From: JBLNDJ01 sp050261515
GTDB lineage: Bacteria > Acidobacteriota > Terriglobia > Bryobacterales > Bryobacteraceae
Assembly (NCBI GenBank): GCA_050261515.1
Contig: JBLNDJ010000024.1
Span: 1 to 64,000, forward strand
DNA: 64,000 bases
Direction: 5' to 3'
The notes under the pieces were generated by a model. The model ran no database searches. It was given only the letters and a program-made list of their open reading frames with translations, and was not told the DNA's origin. Every line of letters begins with the position of its first letter. The stretch's first letter is position 1. Below, one piece after another: positions 16,774-25,095 of this stretch. The position numbers and the translations under genes are program-made.

Positions 16774-17556
16774 ATGAGGCTCCTCTTCATAGGCGATATT
16801 TTCGCTTCTCCCGGCCGCCGCATTGTTGCCGAATGCCTTGCTGAGATCATCTCGGCCGAACGGATCGACCTTGCGGTCGCCAACGCCGAGAACGCCGCCG
16901 GAGGCTTCGGCATCACGCCTATGATCGCCGAAGAGCTGTTCACGATGGGCCTGGACGTCCTCACGACGGGCAACCACGTCTGGGACAAGCGCGAGGCCGC
17001 CGAGTATCTCGAACGCCAGCCGCGGGTGCTGCGTCCGGCCAACTATCCCGGCAACTCGCCGGGGAGCGGCATCCACGTCGGGCGCGGGCGTAACGGCGTC
17101 GAAGCCGCCATCATCAATCTTCAAGGCCGCACGCACATGCTGCCCATCGACGATCCGTTCCGCAAGGCGGACGAGCTGCTGAATGCGCTCGACCCGTCGG
17201 TGAAGGTGCGGCTGGTCGATTTCCACGCCGAAATCACGAGCGAAAAAATGGCGCTCGGGTTCTATCTCGACGGGCGGGTTTCGGCCGTTGTCGGCACGCA
17301 CACCCACATCCCGACCGCGGACACGCGCATCCTGCCGAACGGCACCGCCTACCAGACCGACGTGGGGATGACGGGCCCCTACGACTCCGTCATCGGCGTG
17401 GATAAGGACGTGATCCTGCGGCGGTTCCTGACCGGCATCCCGGTCCGCATGGAGCCGGCGCGGGGTAAGGTAGAATTGCATGCTGTGATTGTGGACGTGG
17501 ACGAATCCACAGGCAGGGCCATCTCGATCAAGCGGCACACGGCCGAGCGGAGCTGA
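16774..17556 (+). CDS. ymdB: YmdB-family metallophosphoesterase
   Basis: 260 residues of the TIGR00282 family, 2',3'-cyclic nucleotide phosphodiesterases with a di-metal centre. LFIGDIFASPGR, VANAENAAGGFGIT, LTTGNHVWDKRE, VVGTHTHIPTADTRIL and YQTDVGMTG supply the metal ligands. ATG 16774 is only 11 nt after the 6S RNA T-tract, with no purine-rich ribosome site visible, so expression may rely on readthrough of the 6S terminator or on leaderless-like initiation. An upstream in-frame GTG/ATG at 16705 would lie inside the 6S RNA and is rejected. YmdB enzymes act in RNA turnover alongside RNase Y/J. Confidence 0.92.
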   Translation: MRLLFIGDIFASPGRRIVAECLAEIISAERIDLAVANAENAAGGFGITPMIAEELFTMGLDVLTTGNHVWDKREAAEYLERQPRVLRPANYPGNSPGSGIHVGRGRNGVEAAIINLQGRTHMLPIDDPFRKADELLNALDPSVKVRLVDFHAEITSEKMALGFYLDGRVSAVVGTHTHIPTADTRILPNGTAYQTDVGMTGPYDSVIGVDKDVILRRFLTGIPVRMEPARGKVELHAVIVDVDESTGRAISIKRHTAERS

Positions 17557-17565
17557 GGGAACGCC

Positions 17566-18354
17566 ATGCCGACGGGGCTCATGCCATACGCGGTGGAATT
17601 GCTGACCACGCTTCTGTTCCTGGGCGTGCTCATCTACCTGCGGAAATCGCTCACCGGGCGGAGCGTCGCCTTCTGGATGCTGCTCTGGGCGGCGCGCGGC
17701 GCTGTGTCGCTGTTCGCCGCTCGGTTCGTCTCGAGCGCCGAGTCGCTGGTTCCGGTGCTCTACGCTCCCTTGCAGATCTTGTTTTCGATGGCGCTGGTCG
17801 CGATCGCGGTGCGCCTGGAGCATCAGAAGGAGCAGCTCAGGACGCTCAACGATGAGCTCGACCGCCTGCGCCATGAGGCCGCCGGGCAGCAGGATTTCGA
17901 CCCGCTCACAGGGCTGCGCAACCGCTCGGCGCTGGCGCGGTGGCTGGAATCGGGCGGCGGCTTCGAAGGGCTCGTGGTCGTCTGCGACATGGACGATTTC
18001 AAGCAGTTCAACGACAACTACGGCCACCTGGTAGGGGACGAGATCCTGCACGGGGTGGGCAAGCTGATCGGGAACTCGATCCGCGACGAGGACCTGGCGT
18101 TCCGCTGGGGCGGCGACGAGTTCGTGATTTTCTTTCACACGAGCGACCGCGAGCTGGTCGAGGCGCGCATGAAGATGATCGAGGAGCGGCTCGCGGCGTT
18201 CCGCATCCGCCAGCACGGCACCATTCCCGTACGGTTCAGCTGGGGCCTGACCTCGACGCCGGGGCGCTCGTTGCGGGACTGCCTGGAAGAGGCCGACCGG
18301 TTCATGTACGAGGTCAAGCGCGCGCGGAGAGTTTCGGGCGCGCAGCGCGCGTGA
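17566..18354 (+). CDS. Membrane-anchored diguanylate cyclase
   Basis: 262 residues. Three N-terminal hydrophobic segments (about 8-25, 36-53, 62-83) lead through a short coiled linker (HQKEQLRTLNDELDRLRHE) to a GGDEF domain. The active loop is intact (RWGGDEF, GGDEF at 182-186) and FDPLTGLRNRSAL opens the domain, so it should make c-di-GMP. The RxxD inhibitory site five residues before GGDEF reads RDED, close to but not clearly the consensus. It starts 9 bp after ymdB and overlaps the hydrolase ATG by one base. Confidence 0.9.
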   Translation: MPTGLMPYAVELLTTLLFLGVLIYLRKSLTGRSVAFWMLLWAARGAVSLFAARFVSSAESLVPVLYAPLQILFSMALVAIAVRLEHQKEQLRTLNDELDRLRHEAAGQQDFDPLTGLRNRSALARWLESGGGFEGLVVVCDMDDFKQFNDNYGHLVGDEILHGVGKLIGNSIRDEDLAFRWGGDEFVIFFHTSDRELVEARMKMIEERLAAFRIRQHGTIPVRFSWGLTSTPGRSLRDCLEEADRFMYEVKRARRVSGAQRA

Positions 18355-20240
18355 TGTTCCTGCGAATCCTGCTTCCGGCGGCGCTGCTGTGCGCTTCGGC
18401 CGGCGCTTCGCTGGTCCGGCTGGAAGTCACCGAACGCGGCGGCACCCCCTTATCCTACGAACGCATCTCCGGCAAGGCGTACTTCGCCGTCGATCCGCGG
18501 CTCCGGCAGAACCGCATCATCGCCGATATCGCCTACGCGCCGCGGAACGCGCAGGGGAAGGTCGAGTTCTCGGCCGATTTCGAGATCCTTCAGCCGCGCG
18601 ACCCGCACGCCGGCAACGGCACGGTACTGTTCGAGGTGGTGAACCGCGGAGGCCGCGGCATTCTGAGTTTCTTCGACTGCGGCGAAAACACCGGCGAGCT
18701 GTTCTTGTTGCGGCAGGGCTACACGCTCGCCTGGCTCGGGTGGCAGTGGGACGTGCCGCGCCGGCCCGGCTTGATGCGCCTCTATCCGGTGGTCGCGCGC
18801 GACAACGGGAAACCGATCACCGGCCTGGTGCGGGCCGAGTACACGCCGGACTCCAGGGTGGCCGCGATGCCGCTCTCCGACCGCGGCATGATCGCGTATC
18901 CGGCGCTCGATCCGAACGGCCGCGGCGTCCGGTTGACCGTGCGCGAGCGCGTCGAAGGCGCGCGGCGTGCGATTCCGCGCAGTGCCTGGCGCTTCGGCGC
19001 GGACGGAACCAGCGTCGAGATGGACGGAGGCTTCGAGCCGGGCCGCATCTACGAGATCGTGTACCGCGCCAAAGACCCCGTGGTCGCCGGGCTCGGACCC
19101 GCCGCCGTGCGCGACCTGGTCTCGCACCTGAAGTACGGGCCCGGCGCCCGCGTAAAGCGCGCCACCGGCTTCGGCGTTTCGCAGTGCGGGCGTTTCCTGC
19201 GCTCGTTCCTCTACTGGGGGTTCAACGAGGATGAGGCCGGGCGCAAGGTGTTCGACGGCATGCTCGCGCACGTGGCCGGCGCGGGCCGCGGCAGCTTCAA
19301 CCACCGTTTCGCGCAGCCCTCGCGGGACGCGCTGCCCATCGCCAACACGTTCTACCCCACCGATATTTTCCCGTTCACCGACCTCGACGAAACCGACACC
19401 GCGACAGGCGAAACCGATGGGCTGCTTCGCGCCGCGGTGAAGGCGCGCGTGGTCCCGAAGATCTTTTACACGAACTCGTCCTACGAATACTACGGCCGCG
19501 CCGCCTCGCTGATTCACACGACGCCCGACGGCGCAAGCGACGCGCCCATCGCGGACTCCACGCGGATCTACCTGTTCGCCGGAGGGCAGCACGGTCCGGC
19601 GCGCTTCCCGCCCCAGCGCAGCCAGTCGCAATATCCGACCAACCCGGACGAGTTCCGCTGGTCGATGCGCGCGCTGCTGGTGGCGCTGCAGGAATGGATC
19701 GCGGGGGACCGCGAGCCGCCGCCCTCGCAATACCCCACGATCGCCGCGGGCACGCTCGTTCCGCTCGCCTCCGTGCGGTTCCCGAAGCTCGCCGGAATCG
19801 AGTTCCCGGCGTACATCCACAAGGCGTACCGCGTGGATTACGGCCCACGCTTCCGTTCGCGCGGCATCGTCGACATCGAGCCGCCGCGCGTGGCGGGCGC
19901 TTTCCCGGTCCTGGTTCCGCAGGTGGACGCCGACGGCAACGACCTCGCCGGAATCCGCATGCCGGAAGTGGCCGTGCCGCTTGCGACCTATACGGGCTGG
20001 AACCTGCGGCCGGCTTCGATCGGCGCGCCGGACGAGATGGCGACGCTCGTCGGCTCGTGGTTCCCGTTCTCGCGCGCAAAAATCGAGGAGCGCTACCGCG
20101 GGCGCGAAGACTACCTGGCGCGCGTGACCGCGGCCGCGCGCGAACTGGCCGGGAAGCGGTACCTGCTCGAGGCCGACATCCCGCGCATCGTCGAGCGCGC
20201 GTCCAAAGAGTGGGACCACGGGCTGTTACCATCGAATTGA
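18354..20240 (+). CDS. Secreted alpha/beta hydrolase-domain protein
   Basis: 628 residues. The N-terminal signal peptide (MFLRILLPAALLCASAGA) is followed by a large domain like Pfam alpha/beta hydrolase domain PF20091. The nucleophile elbow is probably S276 in GFGVSQCGRFLR. GGQHGPARFPPQ near residue 412 is a plausible His-containing segment. The family is enriched in Acidobacteria; substrates are uncharacterised esters. It is translationally coupled to the cyclase upstream (GTGATG) and to mrp downstream (ATGA). Confidence 0.8.
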   Translation: MFLRILLPAALLCASAGASLVRLEVTERGGTPLSYERISGKAYFAVDPRLRQNRIIADIAYAPRNAQGKVEFSADFEILQPRDPHAGNGTVLFEVVNRGGRGILSFFDCGENTGELFLLRQGYTLAWLGWQWDVPRRPGLMRLYPVVARDNGKPITGLVRAEYTPDSRVAAMPLSDRGMIAYPALDPNGRGVRLTVRERVEGARRAIPRSAWRFGADGTSVEMDGGFEPGRIYEIVYRAKDPVVAGLGPAAVRDLVSHLKYGPGARVKRATGFGVSQCGRFLRSFLYWGFNEDEAGRKVFDGMLAHVAGAGRGSFNHRFAQPSRDALPIANTFYPTDIFPFTDLDETDTATGETDGLLRAAVKARVVPKIFYTNSSYEYYGRAASLIHTTPDGASDAPIADSTRIYLFAGGQHGPARFPPQRSQSQYPTNPDEFRWSMRALLVALQEWIAGDREPPPSQYPTIAAGTLVPLASVRFPKLAGIEFPAYIHKAYRVDYGPRFRSRGIVDIEPPRVAGAFPVLVPQVDADGNDLAGIRMPEVAVPLATYTGWNLRPASIGAPDEMATLVGSWFPFSRAKIEERYRGREDYLARVTAAARELAGKRYLLEADIPRIVERASKEWDHGLLPSN

Positions 20241-21073
20241 TGAATCCAATGCAACCGGGCGAGATGCCCAAGATGCCGATACCGGGCGTGCGGAACCTGG
20301 TCGCCGTGGGCTCCGGAAAAGGCGGCGTCGGCAAGACCACCGTTTCCGTGAACCTGGCGCTGGCGCTCGCGAAGCTCGGCCACAAGACCGGACTGCTCGA
20401 CGCCGACGTCTACGGCCCGAACGTGCCGCTCATGCTGGGCCTCGACGAAACGCCGCACGCGATCGGCGACCGCATCCAGCCGCTCGAGAGCAACGGGCTG
20501 AAGGTGATGTCGATGGGGTTCCTCGCTCCGGGCGACAAGCCGCTGGTGTGGCGCGGGCCGATGCTCCACAACGTGATCCAGCAGTTCCTGCGGCAGGTGG
20601 ATTGGGGCGAGCTCGACTACCTGGTTGTGGACCTGCCGCCCGGCACGGGCGATGTGGCGCTCTCGCTGATCCAGACGGCGCCCATCACGGGCGCGGTCGT
20701 GGTGACGACTCCCTCCGACGTTTCACTCGAAGACGCCCGGAAGGCGATAAACATGTTCCGCCAGGTGCGCGTAGAGATCCTCGGCATGGTCGAGAACATG
20801 AGCTACCTGGTCTGCCCGCACTGCGACAAGCGCGTGGACGTGTTCAGCCACGGCGGCGGCCGCCGCACGGCGACCCAGATGGGCGTGCCGTTCCTGGGCG
20901 AACTCCCGCTCGACCCGCAAGTGCGCGTGGGCGGCGACTCGGGCGATTCGGTGGCGCTGCGCGGGCCGGACGATCCGCACGCCGCCGCGTTCTACGAGGT
21001 CGCGAAAAACGTCGCGGCCCGCGCCGGCGAACTCGGAGCGCCGAAGACGCCGCGCATCGAAGTCAGCGAATAG
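20240..21073 (+). CDS. Mrp/NBP35-family Fe-S carrier ATPase
   Basis: 277 residues. The deviant Walker A GSGKGGVGKTT (24-34), LLDADVYGPN, VDLPPGTGDVAL and the cluster-binding C192-PH-C195 motif define an Mrp/ApbC ATPase that carries and hands over Fe-S clusters in the cytoplasm. The usual N-terminal DUF59/MIP18 domain is missing; a free-standing copy of that domain (sufT) is encoded at 55.2 kb. The start overlaps the hydrolase stop by one base. Confidence 0.92.
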   Translation: MNPMQPGEMPKMPIPGVRNLVAVGSGKGGVGKTTVSVNLALALAKLGHKTGLLDADVYGPNVPLMLGLDETPHAIGDRIQPLESNGLKVMSMGFLAPGDKPLVWRGPMLHNVIQQFLRQVDWGELDYLVVDLPPGTGDVALSLIQTAPITGAVVVTTPSDVSLEDARKAINMFRQVRVEILGMVENMSYLVCPHCDKRVDVFSHGGGRRTATQMGVPFLGELPLDPQVRVGGDSGDSVALRGPDDPHAAAFYEVAKNVAARAGELGAPKTPRIEVSE

Positions 21074-21140
21074 TTCGTGGCTGCCGGCCGGCGGCACAGC
21101 GCCCTCTGCACGCGCCCAGCGACGGACCGATAATATCTCC

Positions 21141-22466
21141 ATGCTCAGGCGCAATTTTCTATTGAGTTCGGCCGGCGCGGGGTTAGGCGCTTCGGCTCTG
21201 CGGGGTCAGACGGCGGCCGGCGCGAACGACCGGATCCGCGTCGCCTTGATCGGCTGCGGAGGCATGGGGAGCGGCGATCTGCGGGATTTTCTGAGATCCG
21301 GCAAGGTCCAATGCGTCGCCCTGTGCGACCCGGACGACAGCCGCGTTGCCGCCGCGGCGAAGAACGTGGTCGAGCCCGTCCACAGCACGGCGGGCCTGTT
21401 CACGACCCGCGATTTCCGGCGCGTGCTCGACATCAAAGACATCGACGCCGTGATCGTTGCCACTCCCGACCACTGGCACGCGCTCCCCACCATCATGGCC
21501 TGCCAGGCGGGCAAGGACGTTTATGTCGAGAAGCCGCTCTCGCTGAGCATCGGCGAGGGCCGCGTGATGGTCGATACCGCGCGCCGGCACAACCGCGTCG
21601 TCCAGATGGGCACGCAGCAGCGCAGCGCGCCGCACTACAGCGCGGCGATCGACTTCGTCAAGAGCGGCCAGCTCGGGAAGATCCGCCTTGTCCGCGCCTG
21701 GGCGTACCTCGATTGGGTCGGCGAGACTCCCGTGCTTCCCGATAGCGAGGCCCCGCCCGAGGTCGATTACGATATGTGGCTCGGCCCCGCCCCCGCGCGG
21801 CCCTTCAACCGGAACCGCTTCCACTTCAGCTTCCGCTGGTATTGGGATTACTCGGGCGGCCTCATGACGGATTGGGGCGCGCACATGATCGACATCGCCA
21901 ACTGGGGCATGGGCATCAAGGCTCCCAGTTCGGCGCTCGCGGTGGGCGGCAAGTTCGGCTATCCGCGGGACGCGATGGAGACGCCCGACACCGAGCAGGT
22001 GATCTGGGAGTTCCCCGATTTCAGCATGGTATGGGAGCACGCGCTCGGCGTGGGCCGCGGCCCGGAGGCGCGCGAGCACGGTGTCGCTTTCCACGGCAAC
22101 AACGGCGTGCTGGTGATCGATCGCGCCGGATGGGAGGTTTACCCCGAAACCGGCAAGACCGACAAGCCCGTCCGCGAATTCAAGATGACCGGATTACCGC
22201 GCCAGGACGCGGGCAGCCAGGACTACCACTTCACGCACGTGAAGAACTTCCTAGACTGCATGCGCACGCGCGAGCGGCCGCACTCGGACGTCGAGATCGG
22301 CCACAACTCGATGATCGCCTGCCACCTCGGCAATATGGCCTACCGGCTCCACCGCGGGATCAAGTGGGACGTCGACAACGAGCGGGTGATCGGCGACCCC
22401 GAAGCGCAGGCGATGGTCACGCGGCCGTACCGCGCGCCCTGGAAACTGCCGGAGGAAAAGGCGTAG
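21141..22466 (+). CDS. Tat-exported Gfo/Idh/MocA oxidoreductase
   Basis: 441 residues. A twin-arginine-like signal (LRRNFLLSSAGAGLGAS) precedes an NAD(P)-binding Rossmann fold (IRVALIGCGGMGSGD) and the C-terminal alpha/beta domain. VYVEKPLS carries the conserved EKP lysine, and the MTDWGAHMIDIANWGMG and HVKNFLDCMRTR blocks are typical of the Planctomycete/Acidobacteria sugar dehydrogenases exported pre-folded with bound cofactor. Substrate unknown; the nearby galactokinase, nucleotidyltransferase and DUF1080 genes suggest sugar metabolism. Confidence 0.9.
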   Translation: MLRRNFLLSSAGAGLGASALRGQTAAGANDRIRVALIGCGGMGSGDLRDFLRSGKVQCVALCDPDDSRVAAAAKNVVEPVHSTAGLFTTRDFRRVLDIKDIDAVIVATPDHWHALPTIMACQAGKDVYVEKPLSLSIGEGRVMVDTARRHNRVVQMGTQQRSAPHYSAAIDFVKSGQLGKIRLVRAWAYLDWVGETPVLPDSEAPPEVDYDMWLGPAPARPFNRNRFHFSFRWYWDYSGGLMTDWGAHMIDIANWGMGIKAPSSALAVGGKFGYPRDAMETPDTEQVIWEFPDFSMVWEHALGVGRGPEAREHGVAFHGNNGVLVIDRAGWEVYPETGKTDKPVREFKMTGLPRQDAGSQDYHFTHVKNFLDCMRTRERPHSDVEIGHNSMIACHLGNMAYRLHRGIKWDVDNERVIGDPEAQAMVTRPYRAPWKLPEEKA

Positions 22467-22469
22467 CCG

Positions 22470-23186
22470 CTACCCGTTGAGCGCGGCCAGATCCTCGGGA
22501 CGGCCGACGTCGCGCCACGAGCCCTCGATCGCCGCGATGCGCAGCTCGACGTTGTCCGCCAGCATCATCTCGAAGATCGACGTCAGCTCGTACTCGTTTC
22601 GCGGCGAAGGCTCCAGCCGGTCGAGATACGGGAAGACCACCGGCCGCATCGCGTACAGCCCCGCGCTGTTCCAGTGCGTCGTCGAGGTGCCCTTGGGCGG
22701 CTTCTCGATCACGTTGTACATGCGGGCGTCCTTTTCATAGACGGCCGCGCCCTGGAAGGGATCGTCCACCCATTTCACGCCGAGCACGGCGCCGGCCGCG
22801 GGATTGTCCTGCAGCACGCGCGCGCACGCCGAATACGCCTCGGGCTCGCAGATGATGTCGCCGAAGGTGAGCAGGAACGGCTCGCCCGCCGTGAACTCGC
22901 GCCCGAGCCGCGCCGCCGAGCCCGTCCCGTTCACCGGATCTTGCAGCCTGAACTCCACCGGCAGCCGCCAGTCGCGGAAGTGCTCCTCGACGATCTCGCG
23001 GCGGTAACCGACCACGATCAGGAACCGCTCCATGCCCGCCAGCGCCAGCCGGTCGAGCACGTGCTCGAGCATCGGCTTGCCCTGCACGCGCAGCATCGGC
23101 TTGGGGACTTCGGATGTGATCTCGCCCATGCGGGTTCCCCGCCCCGCCGCCAGGACCACCGCGCTCCGCACGGTCTTCTCAGCCAT
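22470..23186 (-). CDS. Sugar-phosphate nucleotidyltransferase
   Basis: 238 residues from ATG 23186 (an ATG at 23213 is also in frame). The N-terminal LAAGRGTRMGEITSEVPKPM is the nucleotide-sugar pyrophosphorylase signature, with FGDI as the metal-binding Asp block and VIEKPP as the sugar-contacting Glu-Lys. It likely activates a sugar-1-phosphate (glucose- or mannose-like). It overlaps galactokinase by 8 bp on the same strand, so it may act on the galK product pathway. It converges on the Gfo/Idh/MocA gene with only 3 bp between stops. Confidence 0.88.
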   Translation of the reverse strand: MAEKTVRSAVVLAAGRGTRMGEITSEVPKPMLRVQGKPMLEHVLDRLALAGMERFLIVVGYRREIVEEHFRDWRLPVEFRLQDPVNGTGSAARLGREFTAGEPFLLTFGDIICEPEAYSACARVLQDNPAAGAVLGVKWVDDPFQGAAVYEKDARMYNVIEKPPKGTSTTHWNSAGLYAMRPVVFPYLDRLEPSPRNEYELTSIFEMMLADNVELRIAAIEGSWRDVGRPEDLAALNG

Positions 23187-24345
23187 GAAGCGCTCCGGCG
23201 GAAGGCTCCGCATCGATCAGGTGCATGTGGGGGATGAACCCGCTCCGTTTCGAGTAGTAACGATCGATCAAACCGCTGCGCACGCGCTCCCGGCTCAACG
23301 CATCGCACAGGACGACGGCGCATCCGCCGAAGCCTGCGCCGGTCAGCCGCGCGCCGAGCGCACCCGAGGCACGCGCGGCTTCGGTAAGCTCATCGAGTGC
23401 CGGGCAGCTCACGCGCAGCTTGTCGCGCAGGCTCGCGTGCGACTCGTTCAGGATGCGCCCGAATCCCTCCGCATCGCCTGAGCCCATCGCCCGAACGGCG
23501 TCCTTCACGCGGAACGCCTCGCTCGTCACGTGCAGGAAGCAGTCGAGGTCCTCGCCCTCTATCTTCGCGCCGGCCAGCGCTTTCAACTCGTCGAACGAGT
23601 GGTTCTCAACGGCCTCGCGGTAGCTGGCGAGGCCTAACCGCCCGAGCGCGCGCGTCCCGGCGACGCGCCGCGAATTGTACTGCGCCTTCACCGCACCCGA
23701 TTTCTCGGCCGTCGTGAGGCTGTGAGCCACCAGAAAACTCCAGCCCTTGGGGATCGGAACCTGGGACACGCTCACCGGCGCAAAACGGACCAGCAGCGCG
23801 CATCCGGGCGTCGAAGCGAGCACGGCCGCGTGGTCCATGCCGCCGCCCCGCGTGCCCACGAAGTACTCGCCTTCGGGCAGGATCTCCATCAGCTCTTCGA
23901 ACGTGGCGCGCACGCCGTTGGCCTCGAGCAGCGCGAGCGTGAAACCCGTCAGCAGCGCGGACGACGACGAGAGCCCGGCCGCGGGCGGAAGGTCGGAGAC
24001 GATGGCCGCATCGACGCCGCGTTCGAGCTTCCAGCGCCCTTGCACGGCCTGCGCTGCGGCCTTCACGTAGTTCGCCCAATCGCCCGGCTCGCCGGGCTCG
24101 AGCCGCTCGGTCCATTTGAACTCGCGCTCGCCGTAGCCGCTGCTGATGGCGCGTATGCAACGGTCCGCGCGCGCGCGGAACGCGATCCGTATGCGGCGCT
24201 CGGTCGCCATCGGCAACACAGGCAGGTTGTGGTAATCGACATGTTCGCCGATCAGATTCACGCGGCCCGGCGCGAACACGTATGAAGCCTCGCCCGGGCC
24301 GAAGTGCTCGGCGAGCAGAGTGGTAGAGTCTTGCGAAACTGGCAT
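23179..24345 (-). CDS. galK: Galactokinase (GHMP kinase)
   Basis: 388 residues from ATG 24345. It phosphorylates galactose at C1. The galactokinase signature FAPGRVNLIGEHVDYHNLPV is near the N-terminus, the GHMP ATP loop is LPPAAGLSSSSAL and the third motif is GARLTGAGFGGCAV. GGGMDHAAV holds the catalytic Asp. With the downstream nucleotidyltransferase and galU elsewhere in the window it could form part of a Leloir-like route, but no galT or galE is seen here. Confidence 0.9.
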   Translation of the reverse strand: MPVSQDSTTLLAEHFGPGEASYVFAPGRVNLIGEHVDYHNLPVLPMATERRIRIAFRARADRCIRAISSGYGEREFKWTERLEPGEPGDWANYVKAAAQAVQGRWKLERGVDAAIVSDLPPAAGLSSSSALLTGFTLALLEANGVRATFEELMEILPEGEYFVGTRGGGMDHAAVLASTPGCALLVRFAPVSVSQVPIPKGWSFLVAHSLTTAEKSGAVKAQYNSRRVAGTRALGRLGLASYREAVENHSFDELKALAGAKIEGEDLDCFLHVTSEAFRVKDAVRAMGSGDAEGFGRILNESHASLRDKLRVSCPALDELTEAARASGALGARLTGAGFGGCAVVLCDALSRERVRSGLIDRYYSKRSGFIPHMHLIDAEPSAGALHG

Positions 24346-24368
24346 TCTCTGGTTTCTCGCGGGCGAAG

Positions 24369-24989
24369 CTAATCCTTCCGCACGCTCACTTCCCTGAAAT
24401 AAACGGTCGAGCCGGCGTCGTGGTTCTGAAGGCCGATGTAACCGCTCGCGGGGCGCGGGCCGCGCACGGGTTCGTACCACATCTTGCGCTCCGGGACGGC
24501 CTGGTGGCCGAAGAAGTCGTTCACCTTTTCGCCGTTCAGGTACACGATGGTCTCGGGCCCTTTGATGGTGATGTCCATCGTGTTCCACTCGCCGGCCGGC
24601 TTCTGGGCACGTTTGGTGACTTTGCTGAGCGAGTAGATCGCGCCGCTGCAATGCCAGTCGTCGCCCATCGCCTCGATCTGGACTTCGTAGCCGTTGTGGA
24701 CACCGTACCACGCATCCTTCGGCTCCTCGGGCAGCCGTATGTAAACGCCGGAATTGGCGCGCTTGCCCTCGGTCTTGAAGACCACGCGAATCGTGGAATC
24801 GCCGATCTTCCCGCCGGTGTAGTAGAGCAGCCCCATGCCGCCCTGAGTTTTGAGCAGACCGTTTTCGACGACGAACTCGCCCGGCCCGACGTGCTTCCAG
24901 CCGGTCAGGTCCTTGCCGTTAAAAAGGGGTTTCCAGTCGGCCGCGCAGCACAGGCCGGCAATCACGAGCGCGAGGACGGGGAGACGCAT
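24369..24989 (-). CDS. Secreted DUF1080 protein
   Basis: 206 residues, almost entirely one DUF1080 domain behind a short signal peptide (about 1-17). It opens with PLFNGKDLTGWKHVG, has RANSGVYIRLPEEP and NGYEVQIEAMGDD in the middle and closes with PASGYIGLQNHD. The family acts on keto-disaccharides or related glycosides in the periplasm. It sits 23 bp upstream of galK on the same strand, supporting a sugar-catabolic unit. It is shorter than, and clearly distinct from, the DUF1080 protein at 0.9-1.7 kb. Confidence 0.88.
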   Translation of the reverse strand: MRLPVLALVIAGLCCAADWKPLFNGKDLTGWKHVGPGEFVVENGLLKTQGGMGLLYYTGGKIGDSTIRVVFKTEGKRANSGVYIRLPEEPKDAWYGVHNGYEVQIEAMGDDWHCSGAIYSLSKVTKRAQKPAGEWNTMDITIKGPETIVYLNGEKVNDFFGHQAVPERKMWYEPVRGPRPASGYIGLQNHDAGSTVYFREVSVRKD

Positions 24990-25095
24990 AACTTAAGATT
25001 CTAGCGTGTGGGGCAGCCTCTCAGGCACGGCCGCCCCTGCTCACGGCCCGCCTCCGCGGTGCGCGGGGACGCCGCAGGACCGGGGGCCTCCCCCG

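Noticed and set aside
18450..20219. Minus-strand open frame of 589 codons opposite the alpha/beta hydrolase
   Set aside because: Same GC-shadow effect; composition of His, Arg, Asp and Val with no recognisable fold.
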